Positions 32,471 through 39,246 of a stretch of DNA of 64,000 bases are shown in pieces. Made by a program: the position numbers and the translations under genes. The DNA is taken from the NCBI GenBank assembly GCA_039586815.1, contig JBDHJR010000007.1:79245-143244 (forward strand), given 5' to 3'. Numbering within the stretch: position 1 is the first letter of the stretch; each line of letters opens with the position of its first letter. The notes under the pieces are model-generated. The model worked only from the letters and a program-made list of their open reading frames with translations, had not been told where the DNA came from and did no database searches. Origin of the DNA: WVYX01 sp039586815 (GTDB lineage: Bacteria; Gemmatimonadota; Gemmatimonadetes; Gemmatimonadales; GWC2-71-9).

Positions 32471-33031
32471 ATGACAATGACGCCAGCGTTGTACCAGAGC
32501 GGGGTCGTCGGCATAGGTGCCAGAGCCCTGCACACGACGCGCAGGGCGCTCATCGACGACCTCGGCGAGGCCGGCGAAGCGCGTTTGCAGGAGATCGGAT
32601 ACGCGGCGGGCGAAGAGGTCTACCACTCGTTCTGCGAGTGGCTGCTGCAGTACTCGGGCGTGTCGGACCCCGGGGAGCTGGACAGCGAGAAGCTCGGCGA
32701 GGTGCTTTCGGAGTTCTTCCGTTCGCTGGGCTGGGGCTCGCTGTCGCTGGAACGCGTGGGAAGCTCCGGCCTCGAGATCACGTCCGATGCCTGGGCCGAA
32801 GCCGACCCGGAGATCGGGGCGGAATACCCGGCCTGTTACTTCACCACTGGGCTGCTGGCCAGCTTCCTCACCTGTCTTGCAGGCGGGAACCCGTTCGCCA
32901 TCATGGAGCTGGAGTGCCGCTCACAGGGTGACGCGGGCTGCAAGTTCCTGGCTGGCTCACCGGAGACACTGGACGCCGTTTACGAGGCGCTGAGCGAAGA
33001 GCGCGACTATCGCTCGATCCTCGGAGCGTAA
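32471..33031 (+). CDS. V4R (4-vinyl reductase) domain protein
   Basis: A 186-residue protein. The C-terminal V4R domain shows the family signature, PACYFTTGLLASFLTCLAG followed by MELECRSQGDAGCKFLAGS, with the Cys and Gly-Asp pattern that binds zinc or small hydrocarbons in this superfamily. The N-terminal helical half (RALHTTRRALIDDLGEAGEA) is typical of stand-alone V4R regulators. No output domain is attached. It follows the GAF gene and probably forms one sensory unit with it. Confidence 0.82.
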   Translation: MTMTPALYQSGVVGIGARALHTTRRALIDDLGEAGEARLQEIGYAAGEEVYHSFCEWLLQYSGVSDPGELDSEKLGEVLSEFFRSLGWGSLSLERVGSSGLEITSDAWAEADPEIGAEYPACYFTTGLLASFLTCLAGGNPFAIMELECRSQGDAGCKFLAGSPETLDAVYEALSEERDYRSILGA

Positions 33032-33041
33032 CCGCAGTTCC

Positions 33042-33569
33042 TCAGTCTTCCTCCTCCAACTCCTCGAGCTTCGCCGCATAGTCGGGACGCATCGTCAACA
33101 CCCCGTCGATGATCACTTCCCGGTCCCACGGCAGGATGATGAAGTTCTCCGTCGCAAGCGCGTGGTAGTCGGGCTCGTACGGTCCGGTCTTGAACGACAC
33201 CGCCGTCCGCACCTCGGAGGGGGAATGCTTCCGGACAGCGGCCAGAGCGACCTTGAGGGTGTCGCCGGAGTCGCAGGTCTCGTCCACGATCAGCACGCGG
33301 GAACCGCGCACCTCAGGAGGCGGGCCCGTGATGAGAGTCGGGCGGCGCGCCGCCTGGCGCCGCGTGATCGACATGGCTGCGAAGTCACGCTGCAGGATGG
33401 AGGCCACCACGGCGCCCGGCAGCACACCGGCCTTGGCGATTCCGAGAATCAGGTCGGGATCGTAGTCGCGCGCGATGCGCAGGGCCAGCGCGCGGCACAG
33501 CTCGCCGAAGAACGTCCAGTCGATCTCGAGGACGTCGCGGGAATCCTCCGAAAACATCGCGTCTTGCAT
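33042..33569 (-). CDS. Phosphoribosyltransferase family protein
   Basis: A 175-residue type I PRTase. The PRPP-binding loop VLIVDETCDSGDTL lies near residues 92-105, with LILGIAKAGVLPGAVVA upstream as the hood-adjacent pyrophosphate loop. The most similar groups are hypoxanthine/xanthine PRTases and archaeal HPRT-like proteins. The substrate base cannot be read from sequence. It is convergent with the V4R gene (10-base gap) and divergent from a TPR gene. Confidence 0.82.
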   Translation of the reverse strand: MQDAMFSEDSRDVLEIDWTFFGELCRALALRIARDYDPDLILGIAKAGVLPGAVVASILQRDFAAMSITRRQAARRPTLITGPPPEVRGSRVLIVDETCDSGDTLKVALAAVRKHSPSEVRTAVSFKTGPYEPDYHALATENFIILPWDREVIIDGVLTMRPDYAAKLEELEEED

Positions 33570-33643
33570 GGGCTTCGCATGATAGCGCGGCCGCCCCAGG
33601 GCGTCTAGGCGGCTCCGCCCACGGGCATTATCTTCACGCTCGA

Positions 33644-34072
33644 ATGGGTTTCTGGAAACGGTTCTTCGGGCGCCGCGACGCGGCCCTCAAGCCCCAACGG
33701 CTCGACTACCTGAACGAAGCCCTGGCGTTGGAGCGGCAGGGCGACTACGATGCCGCCCTCACGTCCTATCGCCTGGCGCTGCGCGACCACCCGACCGACG
33801 CCCGGATCCTGCAGAACATGGCGATCGCTTACACCAAGACCAACCGACTCGACGAGGCAATCCGCCATTACCGCCGCGCCCTCGAGGTGGACAGCGAGCT
33901 GCCTGGCGCCCACTACGGCCTCGCGTTCCTGTTGATACGGCGCGGGGAGGTAGAGGCTGCCGTGGGACATCTGCGCTTCTTCCTGCAGCGTCCCCCGCGC
34001 GGTGCCGATGCAGATCGCTGGGTCGAGCACGCGCGTCAGGCGCTGGCAGAACTGGAGCAAGGCACTCCGTGA
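33644..34072 (+). CDS. Small TPR-repeat protein
   Basis: A 142-residue protein with three tetratricopeptide units: LNEALALERQGDYDAALTSY, ILQNMAIAYTKTNRLDEAI and AHYGLAFLLIRRGEVEAAVG. A basic N-terminus (MGFWKRFFGRRD) could dip into the membrane but is too short for a signal peptide. Its stop overlaps the next gene as GTGA, so it is probably a partner of that exported protein. Confidence 0.8.
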   Translation: MGFWKRFFGRRDAALKPQRLDYLNEALALERQGDYDAALTSYRLALRDHPTDARILQNMAIAYTKTNRLDEAIRHYRRALEVDSELPGAHYGLAFLLIRRGEVEAAVGHLRFFLQRPPRGADADRWVEHARQALAELEQGTP

Positions 34073-34545
34073 AGCGCGCGCTGGCTCTGGTAGCGCTCAC
34101 GCTCGCCTGCGGCAACCTCGTAGGCGGCGACCTGAGCAGGATCATCGCGATCGACATCATCGGGTCGCTCGAGCCTGCGATAGAAGTGGGCGACACCCTC
34201 CAACTCGAGGCCCGCGCCGTGGACGCGCGCGGCAACGTCGTACCGGACGCGGTAATCGTCTGGGCGATCGTTGACACGGGGGTCGTCGGGTTCACCATCG
34301 ACTCCTCCACCGGACTGGTCACGGCGGAGAGTCCGGACACGGGTCGGGTTGTCGCACAGACGCACGACATACGCTCGGGCGAGGTGGAGATCACGGTAAC
34401 CGACACGTCCTCGGCGCCCCTGGGGCTTGATATGCTTGACAGAATGACTCAACCGGAGAGCCACCTCGCGCTTCCCGACGAGCCGGTGCATCTTCTCGTG
34501 GTCGAGCGGCCGCCCCGGACTGCGTCCCGGCGCGGTTCGTGGTAG
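34069..34545 (+). CDS. Lipoprotein with bacterial Ig-like (BIG2-type) domain
   Basis: A 158-residue lipoprotein (lipobox LTLAC). Residues about 25-110 form one Ig-like beta-sandwich of the BIG2 type: GDTLQLEARAVDARGNVVPD followed by VVGFTIDSSTGLVTAESPDTG. The last 45 residues are Pro/Arg rich and unlikely to fold. The GTG start overlaps the TPR gene. Such domains usually mediate surface adhesion or scaffolding; a single copy gives no further clue. Confidence 0.75.
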   Translation: MKRALALVALTLACGNLVGGDLSRIIAIDIIGSLEPAIEVGDTLQLEARAVDARGNVVPDAVIVWAIVDTGVVGFTIDSSTGLVTAESPDTGRVVAQTHDIRSGEVEITVTDTSSAPLGLDMLDRMTQPESHLALPDEPVHLLVVERPPRTASRRGSW

Positions 34546-34592
34546 TCTTCGAGAACGACTGAGATGCGAACGCGGGACCCCGGAGGAGTACA

Positions 34593-36392
34593 GTGACCAC
34601 CCCCGACACTCTCACCCAGCTCTTCTTCGACGCCGTGGACCGCTACAGCACCAAGCGGGCCGCGTTGCGTTATAAGGAAGAGGGTCAGTGGAAGGACGTC
34701 AGCCACCAGGAGCTCGCCCGGCGCGTGAAGCATGCCGCGCTGGGGCTCATGGAACTCGGGATCCAGCCCGGGGATCGCGTCGCCATCCTGTCGGAGAACC
34801 GCCCCGAGTGGGCCGTGGCGGACTTCGCCTGCCTCACCGCCCGCTGCGCCGACGTGTCGATCTATCCCACGCTGCCGGCGCCCCAGGTCGCGTACCTCCT
34901 GGCCGACTCGGGCGCCCGAGCGGTATTCGTCGAAGACGCCGGCCAGTACGACAAGGTGGCGGCCGTTCGCAGCGACGTTCCCGACGTGGAGCACGTGATC
35001 GTATTCGATGCAGAGGAGGGAATGGAGGGTCCGGGGCTACTGAGCTTCCAGGAGCTGCTGCAGCGGGGGGCAGCCGCCGAGGACAGATACCCGACGTACC
35101 GCGAGGACGCCCTGGCAGTGGACCGGGACGAACTCGCCACGCTGATCTACACGTCGGGCACGACAGGATCGCCCAAGGGCGTGATGCTCACGCACTACAA
35201 CTTCTGTTCCAACGTCGTCGCCGCACTCAAGGTGTTGTTCATCGGCCCCGACGACTCGTGCCTCTCGCTTCTCCCGCTGTCCCACAGCTTCGAGCGGATG
35301 GCCGGCCATTACGTGATGATTCACCGCGGCACGACCATCAACTACGCCGAGAGCGTCGAGCAGGTCCCGGCCAACCTGCAGGAGATCAAGCCGACCATCG
35401 TACTCTCCGTGCCGCGTCTGTTCGAGAAGATCTACGCACGTGTGTTGGAGAACGCGATGGCCGGAGGAGCCCTCAAGCGGCGCATATTCTTCTGGGCGCG
35501 GCGCAACGCCGAGCGGTGGGCCGACCTGCGGCAGGCAGAGTTGCCCGTTCCCGGGTGGCTCGACTTCAAGCGGAAGATCGGCGACAAGCTCGTCTTCTCC
35601 AAGCTGCGGGCGCGCACGGGCGGCCGGATCCGCTTCTTCGTGTCCGGCGGCGCACCGCTGAGTCCGGAGATCGCCAAGTTCTTCTACTCGGCGGGAATCA
35701 CCATCGTCGAGGGGTACGGGCTCAGCGAGACATCGCCCGTCCTCGCGGCGAATCCACTGGACAAGGTCCGGATCGGCACGGTGGGACCGCCCATTCCCGG
35801 TGTCGAGCTGAAGATCGCCGCAGACGGAGAAATCCTCGCACGCGGCCCCAACATCATGAAGGGGTACTACAACAAGCCGGCCGATACGCGGGAGGCCATC
35901 GACGCCGATGGTTGGTTCCATACCGGCGACATCGGCGAATTCGATGCGAAGGGATACCTCAAGATCACGGACCGGAAGAAGGACCTGATCGTCACTGCGG
36001 GCGGCAAGAAGGTGGCGCCGCAGCCGATCGAGAACATGATCAAGACGAACCAGTTCGTGCTCAACGCCGTCATGGTGGGCGACAAGCGCAGGTTCCCCGC
36101 GCTGCTGATCGTGCCGGATGTCGAGGCCCTCAAGAAGTGGGCTGCAGAGCGCAGCCTGGCGTTCGGATCCACGGGCGATCTCCTCTCCCAAGCCGACGTA
36201 ATGGCCAAGGTCGAGCGGGAAGTGATGGGCAACCTGCGGGACCTGGCAAGCTTCGAAATGCCCAAGAAGATCGCGCTCGTCGAGGAGGACTTCTCGATCG
36301 AGAAGGGAGAGCTGACGCCAACGCTCAAGGTGAAGCGCCGCGTCGTGGAGGATCGTTACAGGGACAAGATCGAAGCGCTGTACGCAGAGTAG
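34593..36392 (+). CDS. AMP-dependent long-chain acyl-CoA synthetase
   Basis: A 599-residue adenylate-forming ligase that activates long-chain fatty acids to acyl-CoA. The P-loop LIYTSGTTGSPKGVMLTHYN lies near residues 184-203, VEGYGLSETSPV is the second core motif, GWFHTGDIGEF and KDLIVTAGGKKVAP are the hinge and C-terminal motifs. Length and motif spacing fit the FadD15-like bacterial/ACSBG-type group. The GTG start has a strong GGAGGAG site. It is monocistronic here and convergent with the SDR. Confidence 0.92.
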   Translation: MTTPDTLTQLFFDAVDRYSTKRAALRYKEEGQWKDVSHQELARRVKHAALGLMELGIQPGDRVAILSENRPEWAVADFACLTARCADVSIYPTLPAPQVAYLLADSGARAVFVEDAGQYDKVAAVRSDVPDVEHVIVFDAEEGMEGPGLLSFQELLQRGAAAEDRYPTYREDALAVDRDELATLIYTSGTTGSPKGVMLTHYNFCSNVVAALKVLFIGPDDSCLSLLPLSHSFERMAGHYVMIHRGTTINYAESVEQVPANLQEIKPTIVLSVPRLFEKIYARVLENAMAGGALKRRIFFWARRNAERWADLRQAELPVPGWLDFKRKIGDKLVFSKLRARTGGRIRFFVSGGAPLSPEIAKFFYSAGITIVEGYGLSETSPVLAANPLDKVRIGTVGPPIPGVELKIAADGEILARGPNIMKGYYNKPADTREAIDADGWFHTGDIGEFDAKGYLKITDRKKDLIVTAGGKKVAPQPIENMIKTNQFVLNAVMVGDKRRFPALLIVPDVEALKKWAAERSLAFGSTGDLLSQADVMAKVEREVMGNLRDLASFEMPKKIALVEEDFSIEKGELTPTLKVKRRVVEDRYRDKIEALYAE

Positions 36393-36414
36393 GCTCTGCG
36401 CTCAGCGGGGCGGC

Positions 36415-37113
36415 TCAACCCGCCGGTAGAACCCGAATCCACTCCACGTTCACGTGCGCCGGTCGGGAGACGGCGAAGAGCACCGCGTCGGCGACGTCGG
36501 TGGGGAGCAACATCTCCTTGCGGTTCGGAACGTCGCCGCGCGCATCGGGATCGAGCGAGTCCCACAGCTTCGTATCCGTTGCGCCGGGGGAGATCAGCGT
36601 GCTGCGTACCCCGCTCCCTCGCAGCTCCTCAGACATCACTTCATGGAGACCGCGCACGCCGTACTTGCTCGCGCCGTACGCGGCGTTGTCCGGGTAGGGG
36701 CGGTGGTCCACCACGCTGCCGATGGTGACGATGTGCGCGGTGCCGTCGCGCGCCAGGTGCGGCAGGAACTCGCGCAGCACGAGGAAGGGAGCGAGGAGGT
36801 TGACGTCGACTTGCTCGGCAAACTCCTCTCGGGTGGTCTGCTCGAGTGGCTTGAGCAAGAAGGCACCCGCGTTGTTGATCACGATATGGGGAGCGCCGAA
36901 CGCGGCAACGACCTGCTCCACCGCGCGACGCACGTCGGACTCCTGCGTCACGTCGCACCGTACGTCACATCGCGTGTCGGTGCTGCCGTCACTCAAGCTC
37001 CGGGCGAGGCAAGCCACCTTTGCGCCGGCTTCCTCGAGCCGGTCCGCGGTGACGCGGCCGATGCCACGACTAGCGCCGGTCACGACGGCGACCTTGCCGG
37101 CCAGGATGCTCAC
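36415..37113 (-). CDS. Short-chain dehydrogenase/reductase, coupled to folE
   Basis: A 232-residue classical SDR. The cofactor motif TGASRGIG is at residues 12-19, NNAG near 88, the catalytic Ser in TIGSVVD near 137 and YGASKYG near 151. Arg at 16 suggests NADP(H) preference. The GTG start overlaps the folE stop as GTGA; longer frames extend into folE and are rejected. Because it is coupled to GTP cyclohydrolase I it may reduce a pterin, like FolM or sepiapterin reductase, but most SDRs are not assignable from sequence. Confidence 0.85.
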   Translation of the reverse strand: MSILAGKVAVVTGASRGIGRVTADRLEEAGAKVACLARSLSDGSTDTRCDVRCDVTQESDVRRAVEQVVAAFGAPHIVINNAGAFLLKPLEQTTREEFAEQVDVNLLAPFLVLREFLPHLARDGTAHIVTIGSVVDHRPYPDNAAYGASKYGVRGLHEVMSEELRGSGVRSTLISPGATDTKLWDSLDPDARGDVPNRKEMLLPTDVADAVLFAVSRPAHVNVEWIRVLPAG

Positions 37114-37751
37114 TCGAACCCGCTGCCCCCATGCGCCAAGCGCAGGAACTCGTCCCGGGTAGTGCCGTCTAGGAAGTTGCCGCGGAGTGCGCTGGTCACG
37201 GTCTTGGAGTTCTGCTTCTCTACTCCGCGCATCATCATGCAGAGGTGATACGCCTCGATCACAACGCCCACGCCGTGCGGCTCCAGCACGCGCATCAACG
37301 CGTCCGCCACCTGGTCGGTTAGGCGCTCCTGCACTTGCAGACGGCGGGCGTACACGTCGACGATCCGCGGGATCTTGGAAAGCCCGATGATCTTGCCTTT
37401 CGGCAGGTACGCAACGTGGGCCTTGCCGAAGAACGGCAGCATGTGATGCTCGCACATGGAGTAGATCTCGATGTCGCGCACCAGCACCATGCTGTCGTGG
37501 CTCTCCTCGAACACTGCGCCGCGCACCAGATCGTCGACCGACTCACCGTAGCCCCGCATGAGCCAGCGAAGCGACGACTCCACCCTCGAGGGAGTACGCG
37601 CGAGACCCTCTCGCTCCGGGTCCTCGCCCAGCAGCTGTAACATGCGGTGTACCAGCTGCTGCATGCCCAAGTCCCGTGCGGCGTCGGGGAGTCGTACGAC
37701 CTTCGGCTCACTGTCGGCAGATTCGTCCCGCGCTGGATGCTGCTTGCCCAC
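37110..37751 (-). CDS. folE: GTP cyclohydrolase I
   Basis: A 213-residue enzyme that converts GTP to 7,8-dihydroneopterin triphosphate, the first step of folate and pterin synthesis. Zinc ligands are Cys100 and His103 in MCEHHMLPFFGKAHVAYLP and a second cysteine in YHLCMMMRG; the EARTPxR-like substrate motif appears as LARTPSRVESSLRW. The first 25 residues are a variable acidic tail. It lies upstream of a coupled SDR and downstream of a noncoding RNA candidate on the same strand. Confidence 0.95.
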   Translation of the reverse strand: MGKQHPARDESADSEPKVVRLPDAARDLGMQQLVHRMLQLLGEDPEREGLARTPSRVESSLRWLMRGYGESVDDLVRGAVFEESHDSMVLVRDIEIYSMCEHHMLPFFGKAHVAYLPKGKIIGLSKIPRIVDVYARRLQVQERLTDQVADALMRVLEPHGVGVVIEAYHLCMMMRGVEKQNSKTVTSALRGNFLDGTTRDEFLRLAHGGSGFE

Positions 37752-37910
37752 GGCTCTCTCCTCGCTCGAACAGCGAATCCGCCCCGATCGCGTTCAGCGG
37801 CTCGCGAGGCGGCAGGGTTGGCTCTGTAATCTAGCCGGAATCGGATGCAGGGGGAGCCAGCAGCACCGCTGGCCCGTAGCGACGTGACACCTCACTCACC
37901 AGGTATTCGT
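37752..37910. other. Noncoding gap between folE and the ncRNA candidate
   Basis: No convincing ORF. It holds a 6-bp hairpin GCCAGC-N6-GCTGGC at 37856-37873. A TAGATT element on the minus strand could be a -10 for folE but lacks a good -35. Nothing else stands out. Confidence 0.5.
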
Positions 37911-38075
37911 CAAAAAAAGCGGGAACGAAGAGCATTATTGAAGCCCGAATCCACAAGAACCGCACCCGCGCCAGGGCGTCTGCCTTCCCCTCGGGGGCAT
38001 GCCATCGGCCGCAGCAAATGGGTGCGTGGTCGAGCTTGTTGGCTCAATAATACAGCTCTTCGCTCCCGCGATTGC
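37911..38075 (-). ncRNA. Probable ~165-nt structured noncoding RNA, 6S-like
   Basis: Read on the minus strand, a near-consensus promoter (38110-38082) should start transcription at about 38075. The transcript folds into one long imperfect hairpin: 5' arm 38069-38020, 3' arm 37967-37919. The closing stem is 15 bp with one G-U pair (GCGGGAGCGAAGAGC with GCTCTTCGTTCCCGC), followed by UUAUUGA/UCAAUAA, GCC/GGC, CAAG/CUUG and GCACCC/GGGUGC helices separated by internal loops, and an apical CCC-GA-GGG element. The 3' arm is followed at once by seven Ts. Length, rod shape, internal loops and own promoter and terminator resemble 6S RNA, though I cannot confirm that family. Confidence 0.65.
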
Positions 38076-38081
38076 GCACCT

Positions 38082-38110
38082 ATAATAGAGGAGGGTTCAG
38101 GGAGCGTCAA
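38082..38110 (-). promoter_or_regulatory. Near-consensus promoter of the ncRNA candidate
   Basis: TTGACG (38110-38105) and TATTAT (38087-38082) on the minus strand are separated by exactly 17 bases; each hexamer matches 5 of 6 consensus positions. The same bases read on the plus strand contain TATAAT (38081-38086), a possible -10 for the small gene at 38138, though with a poor -35. Confidence 0.65.
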
Positions 38111-38137
38111 GAAACAAACTCCGGGATCGAGGTCGGA

Positions 38138-38287
38138 ATGAACTTGGAACTCGGCACGGCACTATTGTTGCTGATCTTGTGGGTGGTGCTCACATTCGTC
38201 GCGGCAATTCCCAGCGGGTGGGTACACGTACCGCTCGCAGTGGGATGTCTGCTAGTTGCGCGGGGAATCGTGGTGGGAAAGCGCTGA
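38138..38287 (+). CDS. Small membrane protein, lmo0937/DUF5670-like
   Basis: A 49-residue protein with two membrane helices separated by a short turn (LLLLILWVVLTFVAAIP, then GWVHVPLAVGCLLVARGIVV) and a GKR end. The pattern LLLILW near the N-terminus, a glycine turn followed by HV, and the basic C-terminus fit the lmo0937 family of tiny membrane proteins. GAGGTCGGA acts as ribosome site. A TATAAT lies 50 bases upstream. The role of the family is unknown. Confidence 0.7.
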   Translation: MNLELGTALLLLILWVVLTFVAAIPSGWVHVPLAVGCLLVARGIVVGKR

Positions 38288-38291
38288 GAGC

Positions 38292-39242
38292 CTAGATCTC
38301 CCAGTTCGAGAACACGATCTGGTCCCCCGGCGGCCGCGCCTCCGGGTACCGCTCGAGTGTCATCCGCAGATCCGTCCACCGAACGCGATAGCCGCGAGCG
38401 AGTAACGCGCGGTATGCTCCCGGGTAGGCGCTCTGGCATCGAATGGCCACGCGGCGCACGCGCTCGCCTGCCGCACAGGCCTCCAGCACCACCAGCAGCC
38501 GGACGAACGCCTCAACCGAGTCGGCGAACAGCTTCAACACGCGCAGTTCTTCCGGTCGGCGACCCTCGGCGAGCGGTGCGGAGTGCCACAACGCGAATCC
38601 CGCAACATCGGCGTCTCCGTCAATCACCACCGTGTCACCGATGCCAAGCTCTGCGGTCAATTCGATCTCGCGGCCAAAATCGTAGCCCGGTGCGGCACGG
38701 TCGAGGCACTCGCGGCAGCGTTCCACCAACTCCCGCCGCTGGTCGGCGGGAAGCGAGCCCAGGCGACGGTACTCGCCGCCAACCCGACGGCGGGACGCGT
38801 CTCCGGTCATCGTGATGGTGAGCGGCCCCGGGAGAAAGCCGAGCTGCCCGTAGAATCCGATGTTCTCGACCGTGCGCGGCATCGTCTCGAGCCCCAGGGT
38901 GGTGACGCCACGCTCTCGCAGCCACTCCATGGCGGCTTCGACTATTACACGGCCTGCGCCCAAGCCCTGCCGGTCGGTGCGCACGGCAAGCGGCCCCATC
39001 CATCCCTCGGTACCGGAGCGGTGCGCGATGTTGAACGCCGCAACTTCATCATTGTCGTCGTACCACAACATCGCGCCCTGCCCGGCGTCGTTGATGGCGT
39101 AGCGCCAGATGTCGCGGTGCAGCCTCGGGACACGCACGCCCACGAGGCCGTCGCGCCGATACCGGTCCGTGAACGCTTCCGAGAAGACTCGGTTGAGCGC
39201 GTCCACATCCGACTCGGTGGCCGGCCGCGGTCCAACGATCAT
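38292..39242 (-). CDS. GNAT-family N-acetyltransferase
   Basis: A 316-residue protein. Residues about 1-150 form a GNAT domain with the acetyl-CoA loop LAVRTDRQGLGAGRVIVEA and the beta-bulge strand around FYGQLGFLPGP. The second half looks like a degenerate second GNAT unit (VVIDGDADVAGFALWHSAP). I chose ATG 39242, 4 bases after the SbcC stop; ATG 39260 overlaps that gene. It closes the long minus-strand run that contains the DNA-repair genes. The acceptor is unknown. Confidence 0.8.
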   Translation of the reverse strand: MIVGPRPATESDVDALNRVFSEAFTDRYRRDGLVGVRVPRLHRDIWRYAINDAGQGAMLWYDDNDEVAAFNIAHRSGTEGWMGPLAVRTDRQGLGAGRVIVEAAMEWLRERGVTTLGLETMPRTVENIGFYGQLGFLPGPLTITMTGDASRRRVGGEYRRLGSLPADQRRELVERCRECLDRAAPGYDFGREIELTAELGIGDTVVIDGDADVAGFALWHSAPLAEGRRPEELRVLKLFADSVEAFVRLLVVLEACAAGERVRRVAIRCQSAYPGAYRALLARGYRVRWTDLRMTLERYPEARPPGDQIVFSNWEI

Positions 39243-39246
39243 TCGC

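Noticed and set aside
37911..38075. Signal recognition particle RNA
   Set aside because: The conserved domain IV sequence with GGAAGG and AGCAGC in the right order is not present on either strand, so SRP RNA was set aside in favour of a 6S-like RNA.
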